In this document: positions 54,284 to 62,844 of the stretch, piece by piece
How the letters are laid out: each line of letters opens with the position of its first letter
Numbering within the stretch: the stretch's first letter is position 1
Notes under the pieces: generated by a model
What the model was told of the DNA's origin: nothing
Database searches by the model: none
Seen by the model: only the letters and a program-made list of their open reading frames with translations
Made by a program: the position numbers and the translations under genes
Assembly: GCF_003716875.1 (NCBI RefSeq)
Contig: NZ_CP033077.1
Span: forward strand, 310,001-374,000
Reading direction: 5' to 3'
Origin: Vibrio zhugei
GTDB taxonomy: Bacteria; Pseudomonadota; Gammaproteobacteria; Enterobacterales; Vibrionaceae
Length of the DNA stretch: 64,000 bases

Positions 54284-55639
54284 TTAGATGAAAATGGCGA
54301 GAGGATACTGAGTGTCTTTTTCGATGCGTTTTAGCTTTTCAAGCAAGGCTTCACTGATTTCTTGCCCCGCTGTCAACATTAGGCTGCCATTGGATAAATA
54401 CACATCACGCTTAACCACAGTGCCCACTTTCACTTCATTGACACTGACACACCGTTCCAAACCATCAGCCTGATCGACATCACTCATCACAGCTAAGAAC
54501 GCTTTGACCACATTCGGATCATACAGCACACCACTGTAGTCGGTTAAAAAACGTCGAGCACTGGTCGCGGTCATGCGATTGCGGTTATTTTCGGCGGCAA
54601 CAAAATAGTCGTAATTTTTAAGGACACGAATAATACGCGAACCAATCGGAATATCATCCCCTTTCAAATGAGACGGACCACCGGTCCCATTGTAGTTTTC
54701 ATCCTGATGTTTAATGACCGACATCAACGGGGCAAAACGCTTGATGCGTCCTACAATTTCCGCGCCTAACACCGAGTTCGCATCGGGCGTACTCGGAATA
54801 CCAGCATTGCGTTTCATCAACGTCGGTTTGCTATCTTTTCTAGCGGCCAAACCAATCTCGTGCAACAGCGCACAAAGATACACTTGGTTTATCTCCGCAT
54901 CCGATAAACCCAATTTCTTGGCGACGACTTTCGATTGTTCTGCCACCCGTTCGCTGTGGTTAGCTGGCATACCACTACTGTATTCAATGATCGCTTTTAA
55001 CGTCGCTAAAATATCATTAAACGTTTGATTTCTTGCTTTGAGCACTTTTTCTAGTGAACTGTTTGCTTCTTTTAACGCTTGGGTGCGTTGCAAGACTTTT
55101 TCTTCCAAACGTTGATTGAAGCTTTTAAGCTCGACGTTTTTTTCTTCGAGTGTGACCAGCAATTGATCATGCTGTTTGCGTAATACATAAAATTCTGCCG
55201 CTTTCGCAACGGTCAGCTTTAAGGATTGATTATCCCAAGGCTTTGATAAATATGTATGTATTCCCCCTTCATTAACCGCACGAATGGTGGATTCCATATC
55301 ACTGTACCCGGTCAATAAAATGCGCACTGAGCCAGGGCAAATTTCTTTCGCGATGGATAAAAACTTCGCTCCATCCATTTGGGGCATGCGCATATCAGAA
55401 ATAATGATAGCGACAGGGTGATCACTTAAATACTCGAGCGCATCTTCACCTTCATTAAACGAGACAACGTCATAATCAAGCCGCAACACTCGTGTCAACG
55501 TTTTAACAATGTCGGCTTCATCATCGAGAAGCAGAAGGGATAGCCTTTGCGAGTCAGTATCTGGTGTTTCGACCGCCTCACTCACCTCTTCAACGGGCGT
55601 ATCAGGTGAGTCAGGCGTGATTTTTGAGTCAGTCATCAT
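54284..55639 (-). CDS. Response regulator with degenerate HD-GYP domain
   Basis: A 451-residue protein. An acidic N-tail is followed by a receiver (about 32-150, LLLLDDEADIV, phospho-Asp in ISDMRMPQMDG, LLTGYSD, YLSKPWD), a coiled coil (about 160-205), and an HD-GYP-like domain (about 210-390) in which HD reads LLHEIG, the HHExxDGxGYP block reads HQDENYNGTGGP, and the Asp in the RIIxVxD stretch is lost. Phosphodiesterase activity is therefore doubtful; it may bind c-di-GMP or partners instead. A C-terminal beta domain (VGTVVKRDVYLSNGSLML) resembles the tail of similar regulators. ATGA overlaps the preceding gene's stop. Confidence 0.88.
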   Translation of the reverse strand: MMTDSKITPDSPDTPVEEVSEAVETPDTDSQRLSLLLLDDEADIVKTLTRVLRLDYDVVSFNEGEDALEYLSDHPVAIIISDMRMPQMDGAKFLSIAKEICPGSVRILLTGYSDMESTIRAVNEGGIHTYLSKPWDNQSLKLTVAKAAEFYVLRKQHDQLLVTLEEKNVELKSFNQRLEEKVLQRTQALKEANSSLEKVLKARNQTFNDILATLKAIIEYSSGMPANHSERVAEQSKVVAKKLGLSDAEINQVYLCALLHEIGLAARKDSKPTLMKRNAGIPSTPDANSVLGAEIVGRIKRFAPLMSVIKHQDENYNGTGGPSHLKGDDIPIGSRIIRVLKNYDYFVAAENNRNRMTATSARRFLTDYSGVLYDPNVVKAFLAVMSDVDQADGLERCVSVNEVKVGTVVKRDVYLSNGSLMLTAGQEISEALLEKLKRIEKDTQYPLAIFI

Positions 55640-57276
55640 TTACTCTCCTGCGGCTGATAATCCTTAACATATTTGATAAACGCCTCCTTTGATAAGGGTG
55701 GACTGAACAAATAACCTTGAACATGCTGACAGCCATGTTCGCGCAATATTTCTAGCTGGGTCTCATCTTCGACACATTCTGCAATGACGCCCATATTCAA
55801 TGAATTGGCACTTTCGACAATGGAATGAAAAATGGCATTGTCAGCGGCTGATTGGCCCAGCGCACGGATAAATCGGCCGTCGACTTTCAACACATCAAAG
55901 GGCAGCTCAGAAATCATTTCGAACCCAGAAAATCCCGTTCCGAAATCATCGATCGAGAGCCGGACACCAAATTCTGAAAGCCTCTTCATCTCGGCTCGAG
56001 TTTTCTCATAACTCTGGATCAATTGAGTATCGGTCATTTCTATATCTAGACGTAATAAAGCCTTAGCATTCTCACCGGCGAAACGTTCTAAGAAACGATG
56101 AATCAGTCCCTTTTCTACTTGGCTAGAGACAACATTAATAGCGCAACGAATGTCAGTTCGGCCTTTTTCTTCGAGCCAATTTATCATCGCGATGCTTTGC
56201 TGAAAAATGGATAACGTCATGTCATCAATAAAGTTATATTTGGTCAACAAAGGAATGAATGTCATCGGAGCTTCGTAGCTGCCGAATTCATTCTGACGAC
56301 GCACTAACGCCTCACACCCATCAATGGTATTGGTTTCTACATTAATTTGTGGTTGAAAGAAGGCGACAAAGGGTTGAGCGTCCTCATTGAGCAACAAATG
56401 CACTAAATGCTTTAATTCGGACTGTGTTTCGTGTTCTTGTCCTTGCCAAAAATACGGCGAGTCACCAATCTTATCTAAATAACACTTGCGCTCATTCACG
56501 GCCTCAGAACTGAGTGAGTCCCAGCTTTTAAATTCGCTGATATACAAATTAAACCCATAAGGCGAGTCTGGCTTAGCAAAATTTTGCCAAGCAAGATGAA
56601 TCTGACTGAGCACATCGGTAAGCAAGTCGACACTTTCAGGCGCACAATCTAACACGATGAAGAATTTGTCCTCATCTCGATAGATATCCAAAGCGATATG
56701 TTGCTTGAGTTGCGCTGCCACTTCTTCGATAACCGTATTCACGGCGGTGACGCCATAGGTGGTATTGAGCGTTGCGGTATTACGCAAATCTATCGTCAAC
56801 AGTAACATGGGAAGCGAGTGTTGAGCGTCAGAGAGTTTTTGTAATTGTTCATTGAGTCGATTGGGTAACTGACACTGAGTCAAGATATCTTGATGCGCAA
56901 AATCGGCTTGGCTCTCTAGGGCGTGATGAATTTCTTTAATCAGTTCGACCGAGTCCCAAGGCTTGGTGATGAACTTATGCAGAGCGCCCACATTCAAGGC
57001 TCTACTGACATCACTGAGTTCAGCTTGACCAGACAACATAATCGTCGACAACTGAGGATTAATCGCTTTGAGCTTCATCAATAGCTCAACACCGTTCATT
57101 TTCGGCATGCGAAAATCAGAAATAACGAGGCTAATGCGATGCTGCTTGACGATCTCAATCGCTTCATCGACATGCGTTGTGCTATAAATTTCAGCAAACT
57201 CCATACGCAAGGTGCGAATCAGTGATTTGAGAATCGGTAGCTCATCATCCACTAATAAAATTTTTTCGTAATACAT
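55636..57276 (-). CDS. Response regulator with degenerate GGDEF and EAL domains
   Basis: A 546-residue protein from ATG 57276 (GGGGA about 9 nt upstream). The receiver is about 5-120 (ILLVDDELPIL, ISDFRMPKMNG, LSGQAE, ITKPWD). A GGDEF-like domain follows (about 130-290) whose signature is RDEDKF, so it cannot be a normal cyclase. The EAL domain (about 305-540) keeps GCEALVR, INVVSSQ, LDIEMTD, SIDDFGTGFSG, LKVDGRFI, AECVED and QGYLFSPP, so c-di-GMP hydrolysis is likely. The output of the operon is thus probably lowered c-di-GMP on phosphorylation. Confidence 0.9.
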   Translation of the reverse strand: MYYEKILLVDDELPILKSLIRTLRMEFAEIYSTTHVDEAIEIVKQHRISLVISDFRMPKMNGVELLMKLKAINPQLSTIMLSGQAELSDVSRALNVGALHKFITKPWDSVELIKEIHHALESQADFAHQDILTQCQLPNRLNEQLQKLSDAQHSLPMLLLTIDLRNTATLNTTYGVTAVNTVIEEVAAQLKQHIALDIYRDEDKFFIVLDCAPESVDLLTDVLSQIHLAWQNFAKPDSPYGFNLYISEFKSWDSLSSEAVNERKCYLDKIGDSPYFWQGQEHETQSELKHLVHLLLNEDAQPFVAFFQPQINVETNTIDGCEALVRRQNEFGSYEAPMTFIPLLTKYNFIDDMTLSIFQQSIAMINWLEEKGRTDIRCAINVVSSQVEKGLIHRFLERFAGENAKALLRLDIEMTDTQLIQSYEKTRAEMKRLSEFGVRLSIDDFGTGFSGFEMISELPFDVLKVDGRFIRALGQSAADNAIFHSIVESANSLNMGVIAECVEDETQLEILREHGCQHVQGYLFSPPLSKEAFIKYVKDYQPQESK

Positions 57277-57289
57277 CAGCTGATCCCCA

Positions 57290-58597
57290 CTAGTCTTGGG
57301 AAGATTCAAGGATACTATTCGGGCCTTCCGTTGGTAGTAGAATAGTAAAGCATGTGCCTTCGCCTTCTTTGCTGGTTACGTCAATCGTTCCTTTATGGGC
57401 ATTAATAATGCCATAAGAAACGGACAAACCGAGTCCTGTGCCTGAACCGACTGGTTTGGTGGTGAAAAACGGTTCAAAAATACGATTTAACTTTTCTTCC
57501 GGTATACCACACCCTGTATCACAAATGGCAATGCTCACCCAATCATCGCCACTTCGTTTCATCTCAACAATGATCTTGCCATCCCCATCAATCGCTTGGC
57601 TGGCATTGACTAAAATATTAAGAAACACTTGATTAAGCTGCATTGGCTGGCATAACACTAAAGGAAAATCGTCATCGTATTTGCGTTCAACTTCGATGCT
57701 GTACTTAATTTCGTTATTGATGATCTTCAGGGTCGATTCCATACCCTGAACCAAATTGGAATGATTCCACTCGGCGTTATCAAGATGGGAGAAATCCTTA
57801 AGATTTTTCACAATCGCAACAACGCGATCCGCGCCTTCTAGTGACTCTTTAATCAAATCTTCAACATCTTCTAAGATAAAATCGAGCTGGTACTTCGCCT
57901 TCGTTTTCTGAATGTCTTGAACAACTTGTTCGCTCACGTTCGCTTGCAGTAATTGTTCAACATCCGTGAAGTAATTGACGATCTTACTAAAGTAGTCTTG
58001 TAAGGTTTGAACGTTGGAGGTAATGAAACCAATGGGATTATTAATTTCATGGGCGATCCCAGCCGATAGTTGTCCAATCGACGCTAATTTTTCCGACTGG
58101 AGTAATTGAACTTGGGTATCTTTCAGTTGTTTTAACGTGTCATTCAGGTTTTGATTGTTGTCTTCTAACAGCTCAGACATCGACTTCAACGCTTTTTGCT
58201 GTGAAGCCTGCGTCGTGACATCATAAACACACACGCACACGTGCTCGAGTGAGCCATCGTCATTGTGAATAGGGATGACTTCAATATCTTGATACATGTC
58301 ATCCTCTTTACCAGAAACTGGCCGAGAACTCTTAAAAGGGAGAAAATGTGGCTGTTGCTCCCAAGAAGAGAAACTCGAGGATTCAATGACAAACGCCGTA
58401 TCAATTTTCCGTTTTAAAAACGTCGCTGAGTCAGGAAAAAGCTCAAGAATATTTTGTCCGACAAAATTCTCACAGTTAACCTTTGCGCGTGTTTGAAAAT
58501 ATTCATTGGCTGTCATGATGCGATAATCACGCCGCACAATACACAAAGCAAAGGATAACTGATTCAATAAATCAGATAACATGAGTTTGGCTTTCAT
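57290..58597 (-). CDS. PAS sensor histidine kinase, cytoplasmic
   Basis: A 435-residue kinase with no membrane segment. A PAS-like sensor (about 5-130, [22 protein letters not shown]) is followed by a coiled coil (about 135-165) and [25 protein letters not shown] with the phospho-His (about 181). The ATPase has [16 protein letters not shown] (N box), [32 protein letters not shown] (G1, F, G2). Its H box and N box belong to the same subfamily as the membrane kinase in the opposite operon, so both may feed the same regulators. Soluble location suggests sensing of an internal signal. Confidence 0.92.
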   Translation of the reverse strand: MKAKLMLSDLLNQLSFALCIVRRDYRIMTANEYFQTRAKVNCENFVGQNILELFPDSATFLKRKIDTAFVIESSSFSSWEQQPHFLPFKSSRPVSGKEDDMYQDIEVIPIHNDDGSLEHVCVCVYDVTTQASQQKALKSMSELLEDNNQNLNDTLKQLKDTQVQLLQSEKLASIGQLSAGIAHEINNPIGFITSNVQTLQDYFSKIVNYFTDVEQLLQANVSEQVVQDIQKTKAKYQLDFILEDVEDLIKESLEGADRVVAIVKNLKDFSHLDNAEWNHSNLVQGMESTLKIINNEIKYSIEVERKYDDDFPLVLCQPMQLNQVFLNILVNASQAIDGDGKIIVEMKRSGDDWVSIAICDTGCGIPEEKLNRIFEPFFTTKPVGSGTGLGLSVSYGIINAHKGTIDVTSKEGEGTCFTILLPTEGPNSILESSQD

Positions 58598-58616
58598 TCG
58601 CCTATCCTTTGAGTCA

Positions 58617-59207
58617 TTATAACAATTCGTCTAACTGAACAAGCACTTGGTCCAGCCCGTTGTCTGCAAATAAAATGATGGTTTTGGTTTGAAATTCGGC
58701 GACTTCAATAATGAAATCCACCTCCATTAAAATCGGTGTCTTCCATTCCGATAAACGATGCTGTTGCTCTGACGGTTTAAAGATTGACGGCGGTTGAATT
58801 TTCAAATTCAAATCAATTTGTTGGCATAGACCCTTTAAACTCGCCCCACTTAATATATTCGATATATCGAGCAAACAGTCATCGATCAGAATATTCGACA
58901 TATTTTCCGCTTGCTGAGAATCAAGCTGATTCATTTCAGCTGCGATGGCACGCCCACCTTTTTTGGACAATAACGTGACAAGTTCCCCAGACATACCGCC
59001 GTAAAAAGACTGTCGTGTAAAATGATAAAGCTCTTCCATCCCTTCAATTTTATCGAGCTCGGCTTTATCCACGAATTTTATGTCGGGAACCGTAAGAGTT
59101 ACATGCAAATTAAGTAAGCGAGCGAGTTTCGCGGCCGCTTGCCCCATAGAAATGTTCAATAGCTCTTTCAATGTGTCGGTGTGATCTGCGCTTAATTCTT
59201 TGCTCAT
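58617..59207 (-). CDS. CheC-type CheY-P phosphatase-like protein
   Basis: A 196-residue protein of the CheC/FliY phosphatase fold. Two pseudo-symmetric active-site helices are visible: LKELLNISMGQAAAKLARLL with VTLTVP (about 12-42), and CLLDISNILSGASLKGLC with LKIQPP (about 111-139). The consensus (D/S)xxxExxN is kept in the first; the Glu of the second is Asp. It would dephosphorylate a receiver, most likely the product of the upstream gene, whose stop overlaps its start (ATGA). No chemotaxis genes or CheD are near. Confidence 0.82.
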   Translation of the reverse strand: MSKELSADHTDTLKELLNISMGQAAAKLARLLNLHVTLTVPDIKFVDKAELDKIEGMEELYHFTRQSFYGGMSGELVTLLSKKGGRAIAAEMNQLDSQQAENMSNILIDDCLLDISNILSGASLKGLCQQIDLNLKIQPPSIFKPSEQQHRLSEWKTPILMEVDFIIEVAEFQTKTIILFADNGLDQVLVQLDELL

Positions 59208-59569
59208 AACAAGCCTACCTCATGTAATACGGAACGGAGTAAGTTCATATCAAGTGGCTTTTGTAAGAACCGAACTGCGCCTAGCTCATTGACGAGACGT
59301 TGCGATTCCGGCTGAATATCAGCACTGATAACAAACACATAATTACGTGCACTTTCTGCTTTTAACGTTTTTAATACTTCAAACCCGTCCATCACTGGCA
59401 TAATCAAGTCCAGAAACATAACATCGGCCTTTCCCGCTCGATAACACTCAACCGCCTCTTCGCCGTTGGTTGCTTCGGTTAACTCGATATCCCAATCTTC
59501 AGGAAGAGCTCTAATGACGGCTTTTCTCGATAACTTAGAATCATCACAAACTGTCACGGCAATGGTCAT
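59204..59569 (-). CDS. Stand-alone CheY-like receiver
   Basis: A 121-residue single receiver domain. The acidic pair is VCDDSKLSRK (about 8-9), the phospho-Asp is in MFLDLIMPVMDGFEVL (about 54), the Thr/Ser switch is VISADI and the Lys is FLQKPLD. There is no output domain, so it works through protein contact, by phosphotransfer, or as a phosphate sink. It sits between an HDOD regulator and the CheC-like phosphatase, to which it is translationally coupled. Confidence 0.9.
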   Translation of the reverse strand: MTIAVTVCDDSKLSRKAVIRALPEDWDIELTEATNGEEAVECYRAGKADVMFLDLIMPVMDGFEVLKTLKAESARNYVFVISADIQPESQRLVNELGAVRFLQKPLDMNLLRSVLHEVGLL

Positions 59570-59579
59570 ACGCTTACCC

Positions 59580-60725
59580 TCATTGGCTACTTAGTTGCAA
59601 TACATTGGTGATAGCGCTTTTATACTCACTAGGAACGCGTGCCAATAATTGTTCCGGAGTTACACCATCTTTATTCATTACAAACTGAATGAAAAAGGCG
59701 ATAGATACACAATTTGTTATTCTATCTTCTTTAAGATTAGTCAAAGAAAAACTGATAGTTAAAATCTTACGCGTAATTTCTTCAGAATACCCCCAAAGCG
59801 TTAATACGTAGGCAGTAATCAGTAAAATGTCGTTGAGCGAACCATCCAAATGACGGCTCTCTAATGGATTGTGATCTGTATCGCATCCTGATTGCGCAAT
59901 GGTTAAAGCCCCGATCGAGACCATCAAAGTCATCATGAATGCCATTTCTTGCTCTTCTCGTGATAAATGCAGCGCATGCGTTAGGCTTTTCGCCTTTTGT
60001 GATGCCTCTAGATACTCATTGACGATCATCTGGTGCTGCTCATCCGTCAAATGACCGCTATGATCGGTATTTAGCATGCATAACGTAATGGCCTCAATCA
60101 TACGGCTGCCAAGCCGGCTGATCGCCACTTCGAGAAACAAGGTTGAGCTGCTAAAACCAAAATACGCAGAGTTCGCTAATTGAATCACCCGTGCCGTGAG
60201 AGAGGGCTCTTGCTTGATAATCTCAGCCAGTTTTTTTAAATCCCCGTCTTCACTTTGCATCAGTGTTTGGACGTCCTTCACCACTTTTGGCATGACGGGG
60301 ATATAAGCACTAATTTTATTCAGTTTATTTAAGCACTCAGGAGAAAATGGCGGGGAATTAAGGCGATAAGCGGCGGCCAATACAGAGGCCAGATCCCCCT
60401 CCGAAAACGGCTTGGGCAACACGAAATGTGAGTAATCATGCAATGCACTGGTCGCATCCTGGTTGGTATTTCCTGTGACTAAACACCTCAGAGCCAAAGG
60501 GAAACGCTGTTTTGCATCAATGAGGAGTGAATCTCCTCGTATTTGCGGCATTAATAAATCGGAGATAATCAATAACGGTTCACAAGCGAGGTTCTCGGCC
60601 CAATGCACTGAATCACTCACGGTCGTAATTGACCACTCTGGTTGAATACGACGAATCATTCGAGCGGTTGCCTTTAACATCAAAGGATCATCATCTATGT
60701 ATAAGACATGTAATCCTATTGCCAT
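59580..60725 (-). CDS. Response regulator with HDOD output domain
   Basis: A 381-residue protein, first gene of the operon. The receiver (about 5-120) has VLYIDDDPLML, LLIISDLLMPQIRGD (phospho-Asp), LVTGNTN and VLPKPF. The HDOD domain (about 135-330) begins IPVMPKVVKDVQTLMQSEDGDLKKLAEIIKQEPSLTARVIQLANSAYFGFSS and AISRLGSRMIEAITLCML, the classical HDOD start. HDOD is a non-hydrolytic HD relative used as a signalling scaffold. ATG at 60725 has GAGAAG just upstream. The gap to the next gene is 10 bp. Confidence 0.9.
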   Translation of the reverse strand: MAIGLHVLYIDDDPLMLKATARMIRRIQPEWSITTVSDSVHWAENLACEPLLIISDLLMPQIRGDSLLIDAKQRFPLALRCLVTGNTNQDATSALHDYSHFVLPKPFSEGDLASVLAAAYRLNSPPFSPECLNKLNKISAYIPVMPKVVKDVQTLMQSEDGDLKKLAEIIKQEPSLTARVIQLANSAYFGFSSSTLFLEVAISRLGSRMIEAITLCMLNTDHSGHLTDEQHQMIVNEYLEASQKAKSLTHALHLSREEQEMAFMMTLMVSIGALTIAQSGCDTDHNPLESRHLDGSLNDILLITAYVLTLWGYSEEITRKILTISFSLTNLKEDRITNCVSIAFFIQFVMNKDGVTPEQLLARVPSEYKSAITNVLQLSSQ

Positions 60726-61215
60726 ACTCTTCTCCCGCACTCTCGCAAAATATTAAGTTGGTGTACGAATCATCGGTATACCTTTGATGAATTATAGTTC
60801 TATACCTTTTCAGCATAGCTCTAAATATTTAATGCTTAATATTAATGGTCATTTAGGTGACTCAGATCGCGCGAGAAGACGATTGGACCGCAATTATGTC
60901 CAGCCTGTCTCACAATTAAGACAAGCAAGATCGCATCGCTATTCTTCATATGAATACAATGACGTACGCAAATGAATAAAAATGTGAAGTAAACCACCGG
61001 ATTTACCTTTGTTTAACATTTGAGACCAAATTTACATTTAAAAAAACGCACTTTTCAGTATGATTCTCTCACTGTTTGCTAGAAACAAAACGTTACATAG
61101 TGAGTTTTTATTTCATATCAGTCGATTAGAGAAATTACAACTGCAGCATAATATCGATACTAACTAACCGTATTTGATGTGTCGTAAACAGTTTTTATAA
61201 ATTTGAGGAGACCAA
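60726..61215. promoter_or_regulatory. Divergent promoter region, signalling operon / agcS
   Basis: 490 bp, AT-rich, promoters for both directions. An open frame at 60784-60975 lacks a ribosome site. No glycine riboswitch features were found before the symporter; the ribosome site GAGGAG lies at 61204-61209. Confidence 0.4.
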
Positions 61216-62640
61216 ATGGAATTTTTACAATCCTTTTTCGGAGTAATCGGTGACCTAACATGGGGTGCGTCACTGATACCGTTCTTAGTAATATTTGGCG
61301 TGTTCTTTACGATCGTGACCAACTTCGTTCAGTTCCGCTTTTTCAAACGTATGTTTAATGTGTTGTCGCAAAAGGATAAGAAGGCAAAAGATTCTATCTC
61401 TGGTCGCGAAGCATTATTACTGTCAATCGGCGGCCGTGTCGGTGGTGGTAATATCGCCGGTGTCGCCGTTGCGATCACATTAGGTGGTCCAGGTGCCGTC
61501 TTTTGGATGTGGGCGATTGCCTTAGTTGGCATGGCAACAAGCTTAGTCGAGTGTACTCTGGCGCAGCTGTTCAAACGCAAAGACGGTAAAGATTTCCGTG
61601 GTGGTGCGGCATTTTCCATTATTCACGGTTTAGGAAATAACTATCGTTGGTTAGCCATTGCCTATGCCATCTGTTTAATTGCCTCTTTTGCACTAGGTTT
61701 TAACGCTTTCCAAGGAAACACAGTAGCGGGCGCTATCCAAGACAGTTTAGGCATTGGTCGTGAATATACGGCGTTCTTCCTTGCTATTGTGGTGGCTTAC
61801 ATCATCTACGGCGGTATTAAACGTATTGCCAAAGTGGCCGACGTCATTGTTCCTATCATGGCCGTGGGTTATGTCCTACTCGCAGCGCTTGTGATTATCA
61901 TGAATATTGGTCACGTGCCGGAAGTACTGACCAGCATCGTTAAAAATGCCTTCGGTTTCGAAGAAGCCGTCAGTGGTGGTATGGGTGCCGCTATTGCTCA
62001 AGGTCTGCGTCGAGGTCTGTTCTCGAACGAAGCAGGCTTGGGCTCAGCGCCGAACGTAGCCGCGACCGCCGATGTACCGCACCCAATTAGCCAAGGTATT
62101 GCGCAATCTTTATCAGTATTCATTGATACGATCGTTGTCTGTACTTGTACGGCGATGATTATCTTATTGGGTACCGTGTATGTACCTGGTGCAGAAAATA
62201 TTGATGGCGTCGTTCTCACGCAGCAATCGCTTGTGTCGCACCTGGGTGTTTGGGCGAAATATTACCTTACCGTTGCAATCCTACTGTTCTCATTCAGTTC
62301 AGTCGTTTACAACTATTACTTAGGTGAAAATGCCCTAAGCTTTATGTCAAAAAATAAAGCTTACGTACATGTATTGCGTTTAGCCGTTATTGCGATTGTG
62401 TTTATTGGCGCGATTGCTCCTGGGGCAACGTCCGTGTTCTTCTTCTCAGATCCATTAATGGGTGTCCTTGCCATCATCAACTTACTTGCGTTGATTATGC
62501 TTTTCCCAACGGCGATGAGAATGTTGCAAGACTACCGCAAGCAACTTAAACAAGGCATTGACGAGCCTGTCTTTAATCCAAATGAATTCCCAGATTTGGA
62601 TATTGACCGCAATGCGTGGATCGCACCCAAGTCTAAATAA
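61216..62640 (+). CDS. Sodium:alanine/glycine symporter (AgcS family)
   Basis: A 474-residue AgcS/DagA-type symporter with about eleven helices. Signatures include the N-terminal TIVTNFVQFRFFKRMF, SIGGRVGGGNIAGVAVAITLGGPGAVFWMWAIALVGMATSLVECTLAQLFKRKD (about 71-124) and GLRRGLFSNEAGLGSAPNVAATADVPHP (about 264-291), the family's sodium and substrate region. It imports alanine, glycine or D-alanine with sodium. It is a single gene with a strong terminator; its promoter region is shared with the signalling operon, but a regulatory link is not evident. Confidence 0.93.
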   Translation: MEFLQSFFGVIGDLTWGASLIPFLVIFGVFFTIVTNFVQFRFFKRMFNVLSQKDKKAKDSISGREALLLSIGGRVGGGNIAGVAVAITLGGPGAVFWMWAIALVGMATSLVECTLAQLFKRKDGKDFRGGAAFSIIHGLGNNYRWLAIAYAICLIASFALGFNAFQGNTVAGAIQDSLGIGREYTAFFLAIVVAYIIYGGIKRIAKVADVIVPIMAVGYVLLAALVIIMNIGHVPEVLTSIVKNAFGFEEAVSGGMGAAIAQGLRRGLFSNEAGLGSAPNVAATADVPHPISQGIAQSLSVFIDTIVVCTCTAMIILLGTVYVPGAENIDGVVLTQQSLVSHLGVWAKYYLTVAILLFSFSSVVYNYYLGENALSFMSKNKAYVHVLRLAVIAIVFIGAIAPGATSVFFFSDPLMGVLAIINLLALIMLFPTAMRMLQDYRKQLKQGIDEPVFNPNEFPDLDIDRNAWIAPKSK

Positions 62641-62662
62641 GTGCTCCACCACTTTCCCCATA

Positions 62663-62693
62663 AAAAAGCCAGTCATACCGTGACTGGCTTTTT
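62663..62693 (+). terminator. Terminator after agcS
   Basis: AAAAAGCCAGTCA (62663-62675) pairs with TGACTGGCTTTTT (62681-62693). Confidence 0.93.
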
Positions 62694-62780
62694 CTTATTC
62701 ATGCAATTCGTTGCGAAATCCCTCATTTTCAATCATCAATAACGCATCCCGCGAGTGCCATCGTTTCACACTGTCCGTAA

Positions 62781-62810
62781 CAAAAAAGCCGCCCATGCTG
62801 GACGGCTTTA
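62781..62810 (-). terminator. Terminator of the TldE/PmbA gene
   Basis: On the minus strand AAAGCCG...CGGCTTT forms a stem with an inner CC/GG pair and is followed by T6. Confidence 0.75.
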
Positions 62811-62844
62811 GCCTAGACTCATCCCAAGCAATGAGCGCTGGACG

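Noticed and set aside
60784..60975. 63-aa basic frame in the agcS upstream region
   Set aside because: No ribosome site, no recognisable features and it overlaps the expected promoters.
60976..61215. Glycine riboswitch before the AgcS symporter, as known in some vibrios
   Set aside because: The conserved tandem aptamer segments are not present.
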